Of a DNA stretch of 64,000 bases, positions 52,632-60,929 are shown piece by piece. Each line of letters starts with the position of its first letter. Within the stretch, counting starts at the first letter, position 1. Source of the stretch: CAZABP01 sp964483245 (GTDB lineage: Bacteria; Planctomycetota; UBA1135; UBA2386); the NCBI GenBank assembly GCA_964483245.1, contig CAZABP010000009.1, forward strand, positions 41,689 to 105,688, read 5' to 3'. A program made the position numbers and the translations under genes. The notes under the pieces were generated by a model that did not search any database, was not told the DNA's origin, and was given only the letters and a program-made list of their open reading frames with translations.

Positions 52632-54653
52632 ATGCATGCAGGATCCGCAGCTCTCGTCTTCCTCTCCTCGCTCGGCGCGCTCTGCGCGCAGGACCCCGCG
52701 ACGCTGAAGATCCAGCGCATCGTGCTCTACAAGCACGGGGTCGGATTCTTCGAGCGGCAGGGGGCAGTCAATGGCAACGCGACCGTCGCGCTGTCGTTCA
52801 CGTCAGCGCAGATGAAGGACGTGTTGAAGTCGCTGTTCGTCGTCGACCTCGACGGCGGGCGGATCGCCACGGTCCACTACGACTCGAAGGATCCGATCCA
52901 GAAACAGTTGGAAGACATCCTGTTCCGGATTCCGGATGCGAGCGCGATGACGCAGTTCCTGGCGCAGCTCAAGGGCGCGCAGGTGAGCGTCACGATCGGC
53001 TCGCGGCAGGTCGAAGGGCGCGTGCTCGGGATCGAGCCGATCACTGTGCAGACGGAGCAGGGGATGATGACGCGGCACCGGCTCGTGTTGATGACGAGCC
53101 TCGGCACGATCGAAGCGGTCGAGCTGCAGGATGCGAGCCACGTGTCGATCCTCGACGAGATGGTGCGGCGCGACCTCGCGCGGATGATGGACATCTACGC
53201 CAAGGCGCGTTACGCGGACCGCAAGACCGTGACGGTGCAGGCGACCGGTGACGGCGAGCGCCGCGTGCGCGCCGGCTACATCATCGAGACGCCGATCTGG
53301 AAGACGTCGTACCGGTTGCTGCTCGAGCCGGGGCAGGCGCCGCGGTTGCAGGGTTGGGCGATCGTCGAGAACCGCACCGAGGAGGATTGGCACGAGGTGG
53401 GGCTGACGTTCGTCGCCGGCAGCCCGATGTCGTTCGTGCTCGATCTGTACACGTCGTACTACCCGCAGCGTCCGGTGGTGGCGATGGACGTCATCGCCGC
53501 CGAGTCGCCGCTCGAGGCAGGGCGCCCATCGCCCGGACGCGGGGCGCAGCCGCCGGGAGCACTGGCGCCGACCATGCGCCGCCGCGCGGAGAAGGCGGAG
53601 GACTTCGCGGCCGGCGAACCTGCCGCCGAGGCCGAGCTCGGCAAGCTGATCGAGACGTCCATGGCGCCGGTCGCAGAGGGAGTCGAGATCGGCGATCTGT
53701 TCAGCTACCAGGCCAAGGGCCCGGTCACGATCCGCCAGGGGCAGGCCGCGCTGGTGCCGATCCTGTTCGAGGAGCTCGGCAGCAGCGAGAAGGTGCTGCA
53801 CTGGCGCGGCAGCTTCTCGCCGCATCCGGCGCACGCGATGTTCCTGCGCAACGCGACGAAGCTGACGCTGGAGAAGGGGCCGGTGACCGTGTTCGAAGGC
53901 GCGGCCTGCCTGGGTGAGGGGATGCTGACGCGCACGCTGAAGCCCGGCATGCACGAGATGGTCCGCTACGCGCTGGAGTCGGCGGTCGAAGTCGAGCCGC
54001 GGTCCGAGCAGCGCGCGACCCCGGTCGTGCGCGGCGTGGTCGCCAACGGCGTGTTGACGCTGACCTCGACGCAGGTGCACGAGGTGACCTACAAGCTGCG
54101 CAACAAGTCCGGCAAGGAGTACACGCTGTATCTCGACCAACCGAAGCTCGGCGGCACGTTCGAGCTGGTCGAGCCGAAGCAGCCGTTCGAGCAGCTGCCG
54201 GAGTTCTGGCGCTTCCAGGTCGCGCTGCCGGCCGATGCCGAGAAGGCCCTCGTCGTGCGCGAGGAGCAGCCGGTGCGCCAGCAGCTCTCGATCGTCGACC
54301 AGGATCCGGAGTCGATCCGCTTCCACCTGCAGCAGCGCTACCTCGACGAGCAGGCACGCACGCTGCTGGCCAGGGTCGTCGAGCTGATGGACCAGCGCGC
54401 GGCCGCCGACCGGCGCCTCGCGCAGCTGACGCAGGATCGCAAGCAGGAGCTCGAGGATCAGCAGAACCTGCGCAACAACATCAACGTGCTGCGCGACGTG
54501 ACGTCGCCTGAGCAGCGCACGCTGCGCGATCAGTACGTGCAGCGGCTGACCGAGTCGATGCAGCGGATCGACCGGATCGACGGCGAGATCCGCGAGCTGC
54601 GTTCGACGCGCGAGCGCTTGCACGCGCAGGTCACGCAGGTGCTGCGCGGATGA
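52632..54653 (+). CDS. Exported DUF4139 domain protein
   Basis: The 673-residue protein has a signal peptide (MHAGSAALVFLSSLGALCAQ) and a DUF4139 domain with the family start IVLYKHGVGFFERQG and the central segment AGYIIETPIWKTSYRLLLE, then WAIVENRTEEDWHEVGLTFV. The C-terminal 110 residues are predicted coiled coil (LDEQARTLLARVVELMDQRAA, and a second helix with RIDGEIRELRSTRERLHAQV, each quoted in part). DUF4139 proteins are exported and of unknown function, often with beta-sandwich cores. AGGAG at 52620-52624 lies 7 bases before the ATG, a good ribosome binding site. TAGGTT at 52596-52601 may be the -10 element and overlaps the divergent sufS promoter region. Confidence 0.9.
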   Translation: MHAGSAALVFLSSLGALCAQDPATLKIQRIVLYKHGVGFFERQGAVNGNATVALSFTSAQMKDVLKSLFVVDLDGGRIATVHYDSKDPIQKQLEDILFRIPDASAMTQFLAQLKGAQVSVTIGSRQVEGRVLGIEPITVQTEQGMMTRHRLVLMTSLGTIEAVELQDASHVSILDEMVRRDLARMMDIYAKARYADRKTVTVQATGDGERRVRAGYIIETPIWKTSYRLLLEPGQAPRLQGWAIVENRTEEDWHEVGLTFVAGSPMSFVLDLYTSYYPQRPVVAMDVIAAESPLEAGRPSPGRGAQPPGALAPTMRRRAEKAEDFAAGEPAAEAELGKLIETSMAPVAEGVEIGDLFSYQAKGPVTIRQGQAALVPILFEELGSSEKVLHWRGSFSPHPAHAMFLRNATKLTLEKGPVTVFEGAACLGEGMLTRTLKPGMHEMVRYALESAVEVEPRSEQRATPVVRGVVANGVLTLTSTQVHEVTYKLRNKSGKEYTLYLDQPKLGGTFELVEPKQPFEQLPEFWRFQVALPADAEKALVVREEQPVRQQLSIVDQDPESIRFHLQQRYLDEQARTLLARVVELMDQRAAADRRLAQLTQDRKQELEDQQNLRNNINVLRDVTSPEQRTLRDQYVQRLTESMQRIDRIDGEIRELRSTRERLHAQVTQVLRG

Positions 54654-54654
54654 C

Positions 54655-55743
54655 CTACTCCGCGAGTGCGCGCAGCAGCGCGTCCCCCAGCGGGCCGAGC
54701 TGGGCCCATTCGCTGTTGGTCATCAGCGCGATCCCGAGCTTCCGCTCCGGCAGCAGCACGAGCAGCGTGCGCGCCTTCTCCTGGCTGCCGGAGTGCGCGA
54801 TCTTGCGCTGGCCGTCCAGCGCGCCGATCCCGAACCCGAGTCCATAGCGCGTCGGCTTCCCATCGCTCGTGCGGGCCGGGGTCCACATCAGCTCGCGTGC
54901 CTCCGCGCCGACGAGCTCGCCACGCGCGAGGCCGGCGCCGAACCGTGCCAGGTCGCCGACCGTGGAGATGAAGCCGCCGCCGGCCAGCTTCCAGCTGACG
55001 TCGGTGTCGGTCGAACGCACGATCTTGCCGGCGAGCCGCCGGTAGCCGGTCGCGCGGTGCGGGATCTCCAGCCAGTGGTAGTCCGGCTGCAGCGTCGCCA
55101 TCCCGAGCGGGCCGGCGATCCGCGCCCGCACCTGATCGGCGAACCGGGCACCTCCGGCGCGTTCGACGACAGCGCCCAGCAGCAGATACCCGTGCGTCGA
55201 GTAGCTGTGCTTGCTGCCCGGTGCGCAGACCAGCGGCGAGTCCTTGAACCGGTCGAGCGCCAGGATCGGGTCGGCGAACGGGTGCGGCACCGCGTACTCG
55301 CGCTCGGTCACGACGACGCTGCCGTTGCGGTAGTGCACGATTCCGCCGAGGTGCGCGAGCAGCAGGCGGCTGCTGATCGGCGCGTCCTTGGCGGGGAACT
55401 CCGGCACGTGAGCGCGCACGTCGGCATCCAGGTCCAGCTTGCCGCGTTCCCACAGCTGCATCGCCGCGACCGCCGTGACCGGCTTGCTGATCGATGCCCA
55501 GCGGAACATCGTGCGCGCGTCGACCGGAGTCTTCGCCTCGCGGTCGGCGAAGCCGAAGTGGCGCTCCCCGGCGAGCTCGCCGTTGGTGAACCACGCGACC
55601 GCGAGGCCGACGAGCTGTTGCTGCTCGACTTCGGCCTGCGCCAGCGTGCCGAGCCGGTCGGCGAGCGTGGCACGCTGCGCCGGCAGCGCCGCGACGGATC
55701 CCCAACAGAGCAGGCAGGACAGCAGGAGCGGGAGTCGGCGCAT
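54655..55743 (-). CDS. Exported serine hydrolase (class C beta-lactamase family)
   Basis: The 362-residue protein has a signal peptide (MRRLPLLLSCLLCWGSVAAL) and a beta-lactamase/penicillin-binding fold of the S12 type. The nucleophile motif is Ser84-x-x-Lys87 in WASISKPVT; the second motif is Tyr181-Ser-Thr in HSYSTHGY, where many members have Y-x-N; the third is HSG in KIAHSGSQ. Such proteins include esterases and D-aminopeptidases as well as lactamases, so the substrate is open. The start at 55743 overlaps the stop of treY by one base (TGATG), an odd partner for a trehalose gene. The longer frame upstream is a shadow. It probably acts in the periplasm. Confidence 0.88.
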   Translation of the reverse strand: MRRLPLLLSCLLCWGSVAALPAQRATLADRLGTLAQAEVEQQQLVGLAVAWFTNGELAGERHFGFADREAKTPVDARTMFRWASISKPVTAVAAMQLWERGKLDLDADVRAHVPEFPAKDAPISSRLLLAHLGGIVHYRNGSVVVTEREYAVPHPFADPILALDRFKDSPLVCAPGSKHSYSTHGYLLLGAVVERAGGARFADQVRARIAGPLGMATLQPDYHWLEIPHRATGYRRLAGKIVRSTDTDVSWKLAGGGFISTVGDLARFGAGLARGELVGAEARELMWTPARTSDGKPTRYGLGFGIGALDGQRKIAHSGSQEKARTLLVLLPERKLGIALMTNSEWAQLGPLGDALLRALAE

Positions 55744-58532
55744 CAGGGGGGCGGAGTATCGCCGCCATCTGCGTCGGCTGCGAGCAGCGCGACCGGCAGA
55801 TGCCGCAGCAACTCGGCGAGCGGGAGCTGACCGCGCACGGCCCGCACCGCGCGGTCGGTCAGCGCGTCGTGCCACACCGCCGGTGCGCCGCGCGGCAGGC
55901 GGACGGCCGTGTCGCGCCAGACCGCCTGACCTAGCGGGGGCCGATGGCGCACGAAGCTCGCGATCCGCGCCGGCACGGCGCACAGCATCCAGGCCCGGCC
56001 GTGCCGCCGTGCGAACGCGCAGACCTGCGCACGCCGCGCGCCCTGCACCGCCAGCGGGAGGTACTCACCCGAGGCGAACAGCTCAGCACGCTGACGCCGC
56101 AGCCGCAGGCCGCGCAGCATGACCCACAGCTTGATCCGTCCATCCGGCCAGTTCCGTACCAGCTCCTGCGCCAGCTCCGCGTCGGCCGCGCGTGTGCGCA
56201 GCGACGCGAGCAGGCGCCGCCGCAGGTCGAAGTCGACCGGTTCACGGTTGTCCGGATCGACGAGCCGGAACTGCCAGAGCTCACAGCCACGGTAGAAGTC
56301 CGGCACGCCGGGCGAGGCGAGCTTCAACGCCAGCAGCGCCAGCGAATACCACGCTCCGAGCGGCGCGAGCCGGGCATGCATCCGTTCGAGCTCGGAGCGG
56401 AACGCGCGCCCGCGGCGCGGATCCAGCACGTCCTCGACGAACCCGACCAGCGCTCGCTCGTACTCCTCGTCCGGACGCAGCCAGCTGGTGTTCCGCTTCG
56501 CTTCACGTGCAGCCTTGATCAGGTAGGCCGCGATCCGGCGCGGGAACTCCGCGTGCGCCTGCGGTGCCAGCGGCCAGGCGCCGAGGAGCGTCTGGTACAG
56601 AAGCACCTCCTCCTGCGGATCCGGGGCGCGGCGGCCGCCGACGTCGCGGAACCGCGCGCGGTTCGCCTTGTGCAGCCGCAGCAACGTGCGCTCTGAAGTG
56701 CGCGGCAGCTCGGCCAGCGCGTGCAGGCGGCAGCGCACGTCTTCGCTGCGCTTGCTGTCGTGCGTCGAGGTCGCGAGCAGCGTGTGCGGCCAGTCGCGCT
56801 GCACACGCGCGTTGTGCGCATGGAAGGCCGCGATCGTCAGGTCGTGCGGATCCGGGTCCGGCTCGGCACCGATCGCATTCAGCGACAGATGGGGCGTCCA
56901 GCGATACAGCGCAGTGTCTTCGACCGCCTTCGCCTTGACCGGTCCGGTGAGTTGCTGCCACGCCGCCACGAACTCCGCGACCTCGTCCGGCAGCGGTTCG
57001 GCTGCGCCGCTGCCGCCACCGAGCCACGGCTCGAGCGACAACACGCTGCGCAGGAAGTCCAGCGCGCGCTCGTCGAGCTGCGGCTGCCAGCGGCGCGCCT
57101 GCGCGAACGCCTGCTGCAGTGCCTGCTGGTCCTGCGCGCTGAGCGGGGCCTGGCGGATGTAGGTCCGATACACCGGCATCCCGGCCGTGACCGCGGTCAG
57201 CGCTTCGCGCAGCGCGCGCGGGGACAGGTCGAGTCCGGTGCGCGTCGCCGCGGCGATCCGGTGCAGCCACCGTGCCAGTCGATCCCGTTCGCCGCCGAAC
57301 AATTCGTCGAGCACGCGCACGCCGAGCCGGAAGCAGAGTCCGGCCCAGCTCTCGGTGTCGCCGGTGAACCGCCGGTAGATCGCGACCAGCGCGTCGAGTC
57401 CGGCGCGGTCGACGAACACGCCGCTGGCCGCGTTGCCGAACTCGTAGCCGGTCGTGCCGGCGACCGGCCAGTCCGCCGGCAGCGATTCGCCGCCGCTCAG
57501 GATCTTCTCGACGACGACATAGGTGTCCGGCGCGCGCGCCCGCAGCTGCTCGAGGTAGCCGGCCGGATCGCGCATCCCGTCGATGTGGTCGATCCGGAAG
57601 CCGGAGACGAGCCGCTCCTCTGCCCATCCGAGCAGCAGCGCGTGCGTCGCCAGGAACACGTCCGGGTCGTGCACGCGGACGGCGACGAGGTCGTTGATGT
57701 CGAAGAACCGCCGGTAGCCCGGAATCTCGGTCGCGAGCTTCCAGTGCACCGGTTGGTACGCCTGCGCGTCGACGAACGCGTGCACCTCGGCTGGTGACAT
57801 CTGGGCCAGCCACGCCGCCAGCTCGCTGCGCAGCGCCGGTTCGGCGGCCAGCAGGTCGCCGAGCCGCTCGCGCAGCAGCCGCGCGCGCGAGACGCGATCG
57901 CGGCGTCCGTTGGCGCGGCTCGGCATCGCCTCCGCCAGCGCGATCGCCGCCTGCACCTGCGGGTGTTCCGGATCCAACGCGGCGCGCACCAGGGGACCCC
58001 AGGTGCCGGGATCGGTCGGCAGGTTGCGGTCGTGGACCCGCAGCGCGATCCCATCCGGCTGCAGCACGACGTGCAGCGTCCGCTCGGCGAGCGCCTGCGC
58101 ATACGGCAGGCCGAGGATCGGCAGCAGCAGCTGGTCCGCCAGCGTGCCGCCATGCTCCGCCGCACGCCAATGCACGTCGAACACCGGCGCGTACTCACTG
58201 GCGCGCCCGTGCTCGAGCAGGTCGGCCCACCACGGCCCCTCTTCGGATGCCGCCATGTGGTTGGGCACGACGTCGAGCAACAGCCCCATCTGCTGTTCCG
58301 CGAGATCGGCGGCGAGCAATCGCAGCTCCGCGAGCCCGCCGAGCGCAGGGTCGACGCGGGTCGGATCGATGACGTCGTATCCGTGTGTGCTGCCGCTACG
58401 GGCGCGCAGGACCGGGCTCGTATAGACGTGGCTCAGGCCGAGGTCGCGCAAGTACGGCACCAGTGCGCGCGCCTCGCGCAGTCCGAACTCGGCCGACAGC
58501 TGCAGCCGGTAGGTCGCCCGCGGCGCGTCCAC
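55743..58532 (-). CDS. treY: Malto-oligosyltrehalose synthase
   Basis: The 929-residue GH13 enzyme converts the reducing end of a maltooligosaccharide into a trehalose unit. Family features are the start ATYRLQLSAEFGLREA, the pair GYDVIDPTRVDPALGG and LLLDVVPNHMA, the nucleophile Asp315 in GFRIDHIDGMRDP and the acid Glu342 in VVVEKILSGGE. The second half includes VKAKAVEDTALYRW and LATSTHDSKRSEDVR, both characteristic of TreY rather than TreZ. The start is a GTG at 58532, six bases after the stop of the DUF3536 gene. It works with TreZ, encoded two genes upstream, on glycogen made by GlgB. A treX debranching gene is not in the window. Confidence 0.95.
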   Translation of the reverse strand: MDAPRATYRLQLSAEFGLREARALVPYLRDLGLSHVYTSPVLRARSGSTHGYDVIDPTRVDPALGGLAELRLLAADLAEQQMGLLLDVVPNHMAASEEGPWWADLLEHGRASEYAPVFDVHWRAAEHGGTLADQLLLPILGLPYAQALAERTLHVVLQPDGIALRVHDRNLPTDPGTWGPLVRAALDPEHPQVQAAIALAEAMPSRANGRRDRVSRARLLRERLGDLLAAEPALRSELAAWLAQMSPAEVHAFVDAQAYQPVHWKLATEIPGYRRFFDINDLVAVRVHDPDVFLATHALLLGWAEERLVSGFRIDHIDGMRDPAGYLEQLRARAPDTYVVVEKILSGGESLPADWPVAGTTGYEFGNAASGVFVDRAGLDALVAIYRRFTGDTESWAGLCFRLGVRVLDELFGGERDRLARWLHRIAAATRTGLDLSPRALREALTAVTAGMPVYRTYIRQAPLSAQDQQALQQAFAQARRWQPQLDERALDFLRSVLSLEPWLGGGSGAAEPLPDEVAEFVAAWQQLTGPVKAKAVEDTALYRWTPHLSLNAIGAEPDPDPHDLTIAAFHAHNARVQRDWPHTLLATSTHDSKRSEDVRCRLHALAELPRTSERTLLRLHKANRARFRDVGGRRAPDPQEEVLLYQTLLGAWPLAPQAHAEFPRRIAAYLIKAAREAKRNTSWLRPDEEYERALVGFVEDVLDPRRGRAFRSELERMHARLAPLGAWYSLALLALKLASPGVPDFYRGCELWQFRLVDPDNREPVDFDLRRRLLASLRTRAADAELAQELVRNWPDGRIKLWVMLRGLRLRRQRAELFASGEYLPLAVQGARRAQVCAFARRHGRAWMLCAVPARIASFVRHRPPLGQAVWRDTAVRLPRGAPAVWHDALTDRAVRAVRGQLPLAELLRHLPVALLAADADGGDTPPP

Positions 58533-58538
58533 TGCAGG

Positions 58539-60929
58539 TCACCCCTCGACGCGCAGACCGAACCGGGTCGCGACCGCCAGCAGCCGCGCGCGCCGGTGCG
58601 CCGGCTGCTGCAACAGCGAATACAGCACGTTCTGCAGCGCCGTCGCATCGGCGTCGAACGGCAGCCGCTCGGCGATCCACGCCGCGCCCTCGAGCTCGTC
58701 GAGCAGCGACTCGTCGGCCGGGTCCGCCTGCAGCCGGTGCGCGAGCCGTTCCAGATGGCTGCGGAACACGTACCCCAGCAGTGCCTCGTCGAGGTCGAGG
58801 TTGGCCGCGACCGCCTCCGCCAGCAGCGCCTCCGCCTTCTGCGGCAGCAGCGGTTCTTCGCCGAGCGCGATCTCGAGCTCGTGGTTCAGTGCCAGCTCGG
58901 CGGCGATCTCGAGCGGCCGCGGCACGTGGATCCGGCCGTCGGCGAGCAGCCGCATCAGCCCCGCGTTGTGCGCGTAGATCTGCCGGTACGTCTCGTTCGC
59001 CGCGACGACGCTCGGCTCCATCAGCCGCTGCACGATCCGGTGCTGCTCGTCGCGGAACAGCGAACGCAGCGACGCGGTCCCCTGCGGGAAATGGCGGTCC
59101 AGCACGCGGATCAGCTGCGGCATGTCGGCGCGCTCGAACGCCTCGTGGATCTCCTGCATCGACGAATCGTCGCCGTGCGGCTCGGCGGCACCGCGCACAC
59201 CGACCGTGACGTTGTGATCGCCGAAGTAGATCCCGGCGTAGACGAACGGCGTCGAGCCGCCGGTCACGTGCGAGGTCACGACGGCGCGCCCGGCGACGAA
59301 CCGGTTCGCGCCGCTGCGGCGCACCTCGTGGCGGATCCGCCGCACGTCGTAGCAGTAGACCGCGGTCTCCTCGGCCTGCTCGTCGAACAACGATCCGACC
59401 GCGTAGTGCGCACCGACGCGCAGCAGGTCGACGGCCATCGGGCGCACCATCCGCTCGAAGATCCGCCGGCCGTCGCCGAGGCTGCGCACGTTGCTGCGCG
59501 CGTCGGCCAGCTTGTGCAGGAACGGTGCTTCCAGATCGTCGGCGCCGAACCCGGCCGCGAGCTGCATCGCGCGGGCTGCGTACTGCATGACCTGCACCGT
59601 CTCGATCCCGGAGATCTCGTCGAAGAACCAGCCGCAGCTCGTGTACATCAACTGTGCGTGCCGCTGCAGCTCGAGCAGCTCGAGCGCGCGCGTCCGCGCG
59701 CCAGGGTCCGCCACCTGCGCCGGCGGCATCTGCCGCGCCAGCACCTGCGACACGTTGCCGTGCGAGCGGTCCAGGATCACGTCGATGTAGTCATCGCGCG
59801 CCTGCCACGGCTCGCGGAACAGCTTGCCGGCCTCGCGCTCGTAGACCGGCGCGATCCGGTCGCGCAACTCGTCGAGCGCGGCGCGCAGCGGCGCGCGCCA
59901 CTGTTGCGACCAGCCGGCACGGGCGCCGGTGTGGCAGCCGCAGTCCCGCTCCCAGCGGCCGAGCCCGTGCGCGCAGCTCCACGCGGTCTTGTCGTGGATC
60001 TCGACCTCGTATTGCGGCGGGTGCAGCTCGAGGTACTGCCCGTAGTTGATCAGCTTCGCGAGCCCGCGCTCTTCGATGTGGTGCAGCGCGTACGCCAGCG
60101 CCATGTCGCCGCTGCGGTGGTGGTGGCCGTAGCTCTCCCCGTCGGTCGCGACATGCACCAGCTGCGGCCAGTCGCGCGCGTCGTCGAACCCGTGCATCAA
60201 CCGCCCGGCGAGGTGCTCACCCTTGTGCAGCAGCCCTTCGAACGCGATCGCGCGCGAGATCGGACCGTCGTAGAAGAACAGCACGAGCTGCCTGCCGGAT
60301 GGGAGGCGCCGCAGATACGCACGTGTCGGATCGATCCGGCCCCCGTCGACGTCCTGCCAGTCGTTGCTCCCGAGCTTGCGCATGCGCTTGCACTGGTACG
60401 GCGACAGGATCGTGAACGTGATCCCGGCCGCGGCGAGCGTCTCCAACGTCGCGTCGTCGGCGCCGGTCTCCGGCAGCCACATGCCTTCCGGCTTGCGCTT
60501 GAACCGGTGCTCGAAGTCGCGGATCCCCCAGTGCACCTGCGTGTGGCGATCCCGCTCATTGGCGAGCGGCAGGATCATGTGGTTGTAGGCCTGCGCCATG
60601 GCCGATCCGTGCCCGCCGAACCGCCGGATGCTGTCCTGGTCTGCCTGCAGCACGGCGGCATACGACTGCGGTGCGTGCGCCTGCATCCACGCCAGCAGCG
60701 TCGGGCCGAAGTTGAAACTGAGCCGCGCGTAGTTGTTGACGATCTGCGTGACGCGCCCCTCGGCGTCGAGGATGCGCGACGCGCCGTTCTGCGAGTAGCA
60801 CTCGGCGTCGATCCGCTCGTTCCAGTCGTGATACGGACGTGCCGATTCCTGGAGCTCGATCGCCTCCAGCCACGCGTTCTCGCGCGGCGGTTGGTAGAAG
60901 TGGCCGTGGATGCAGACGTAGCGTTTCAC
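58539..60929 (-). CDS. GH57-type alpha-glucan-active protein with DUF3536
   Basis: The 796-residue protein combines a GH57-like N-terminal catalytic fold and a DUF3536 C-terminal region. It starts VKRYVCIHGHFYQPPRENAW, the GH57 signature with the HGH metal or substrate motif. Later parts include RRKPEGMWLPETGADD-like sequence with a glutamate in the nucleophile position, VHVATDGESYGHHHRSGD with the candidate acid Asp, and LELHPPQYEVEIHDKTAWSC. DUF3536 proteins are found near glycogen and trehalose genes, but their reaction is not established. The start is a GTG at 60929, preceded by GGAGG (minus strand), and overlaps the stop of treZ by four bases. Confidence 0.88.
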   Translation of the reverse strand: MKRYVCIHGHFYQPPRENAWLEAIELQESARPYHDWNERIDAECYSQNGASRILDAEGRVTQIVNNYARLSFNFGPTLLAWMQAHAPQSYAAVLQADQDSIRRFGGHGSAMAQAYNHMILPLANERDRHTQVHWGIRDFEHRFKRKPEGMWLPETGADDATLETLAAAGITFTILSPYQCKRMRKLGSNDWQDVDGGRIDPTRAYLRRLPSGRQLVLFFYDGPISRAIAFEGLLHKGEHLAGRLMHGFDDARDWPQLVHVATDGESYGHHHRSGDMALAYALHHIEERGLAKLINYGQYLELHPPQYEVEIHDKTAWSCAHGLGRWERDCGCHTGARAGWSQQWRAPLRAALDELRDRIAPVYEREAGKLFREPWQARDDYIDVILDRSHGNVSQVLARQMPPAQVADPGARTRALELLELQRHAQLMYTSCGWFFDEISGIETVQVMQYAARAMQLAAGFGADDLEAPFLHKLADARSNVRSLGDGRRIFERMVRPMAVDLLRVGAHYAVGSLFDEQAEETAVYCYDVRRIRHEVRRSGANRFVAGRAVVTSHVTGGSTPFVYAGIYFGDHNVTVGVRGAAEPHGDDSSMQEIHEAFERADMPQLIRVLDRHFPQGTASLRSLFRDEQHRIVQRLMEPSVVAANETYRQIYAHNAGLMRLLADGRIHVPRPLEIAAELALNHELEIALGEEPLLPQKAEALLAEAVAANLDLDEALLGYVFRSHLERLAHRLQADPADESLLDELEGAAWIAERLPFDADATALQNVLYSLLQQPAHRRARLLAVATRFGLRVEG

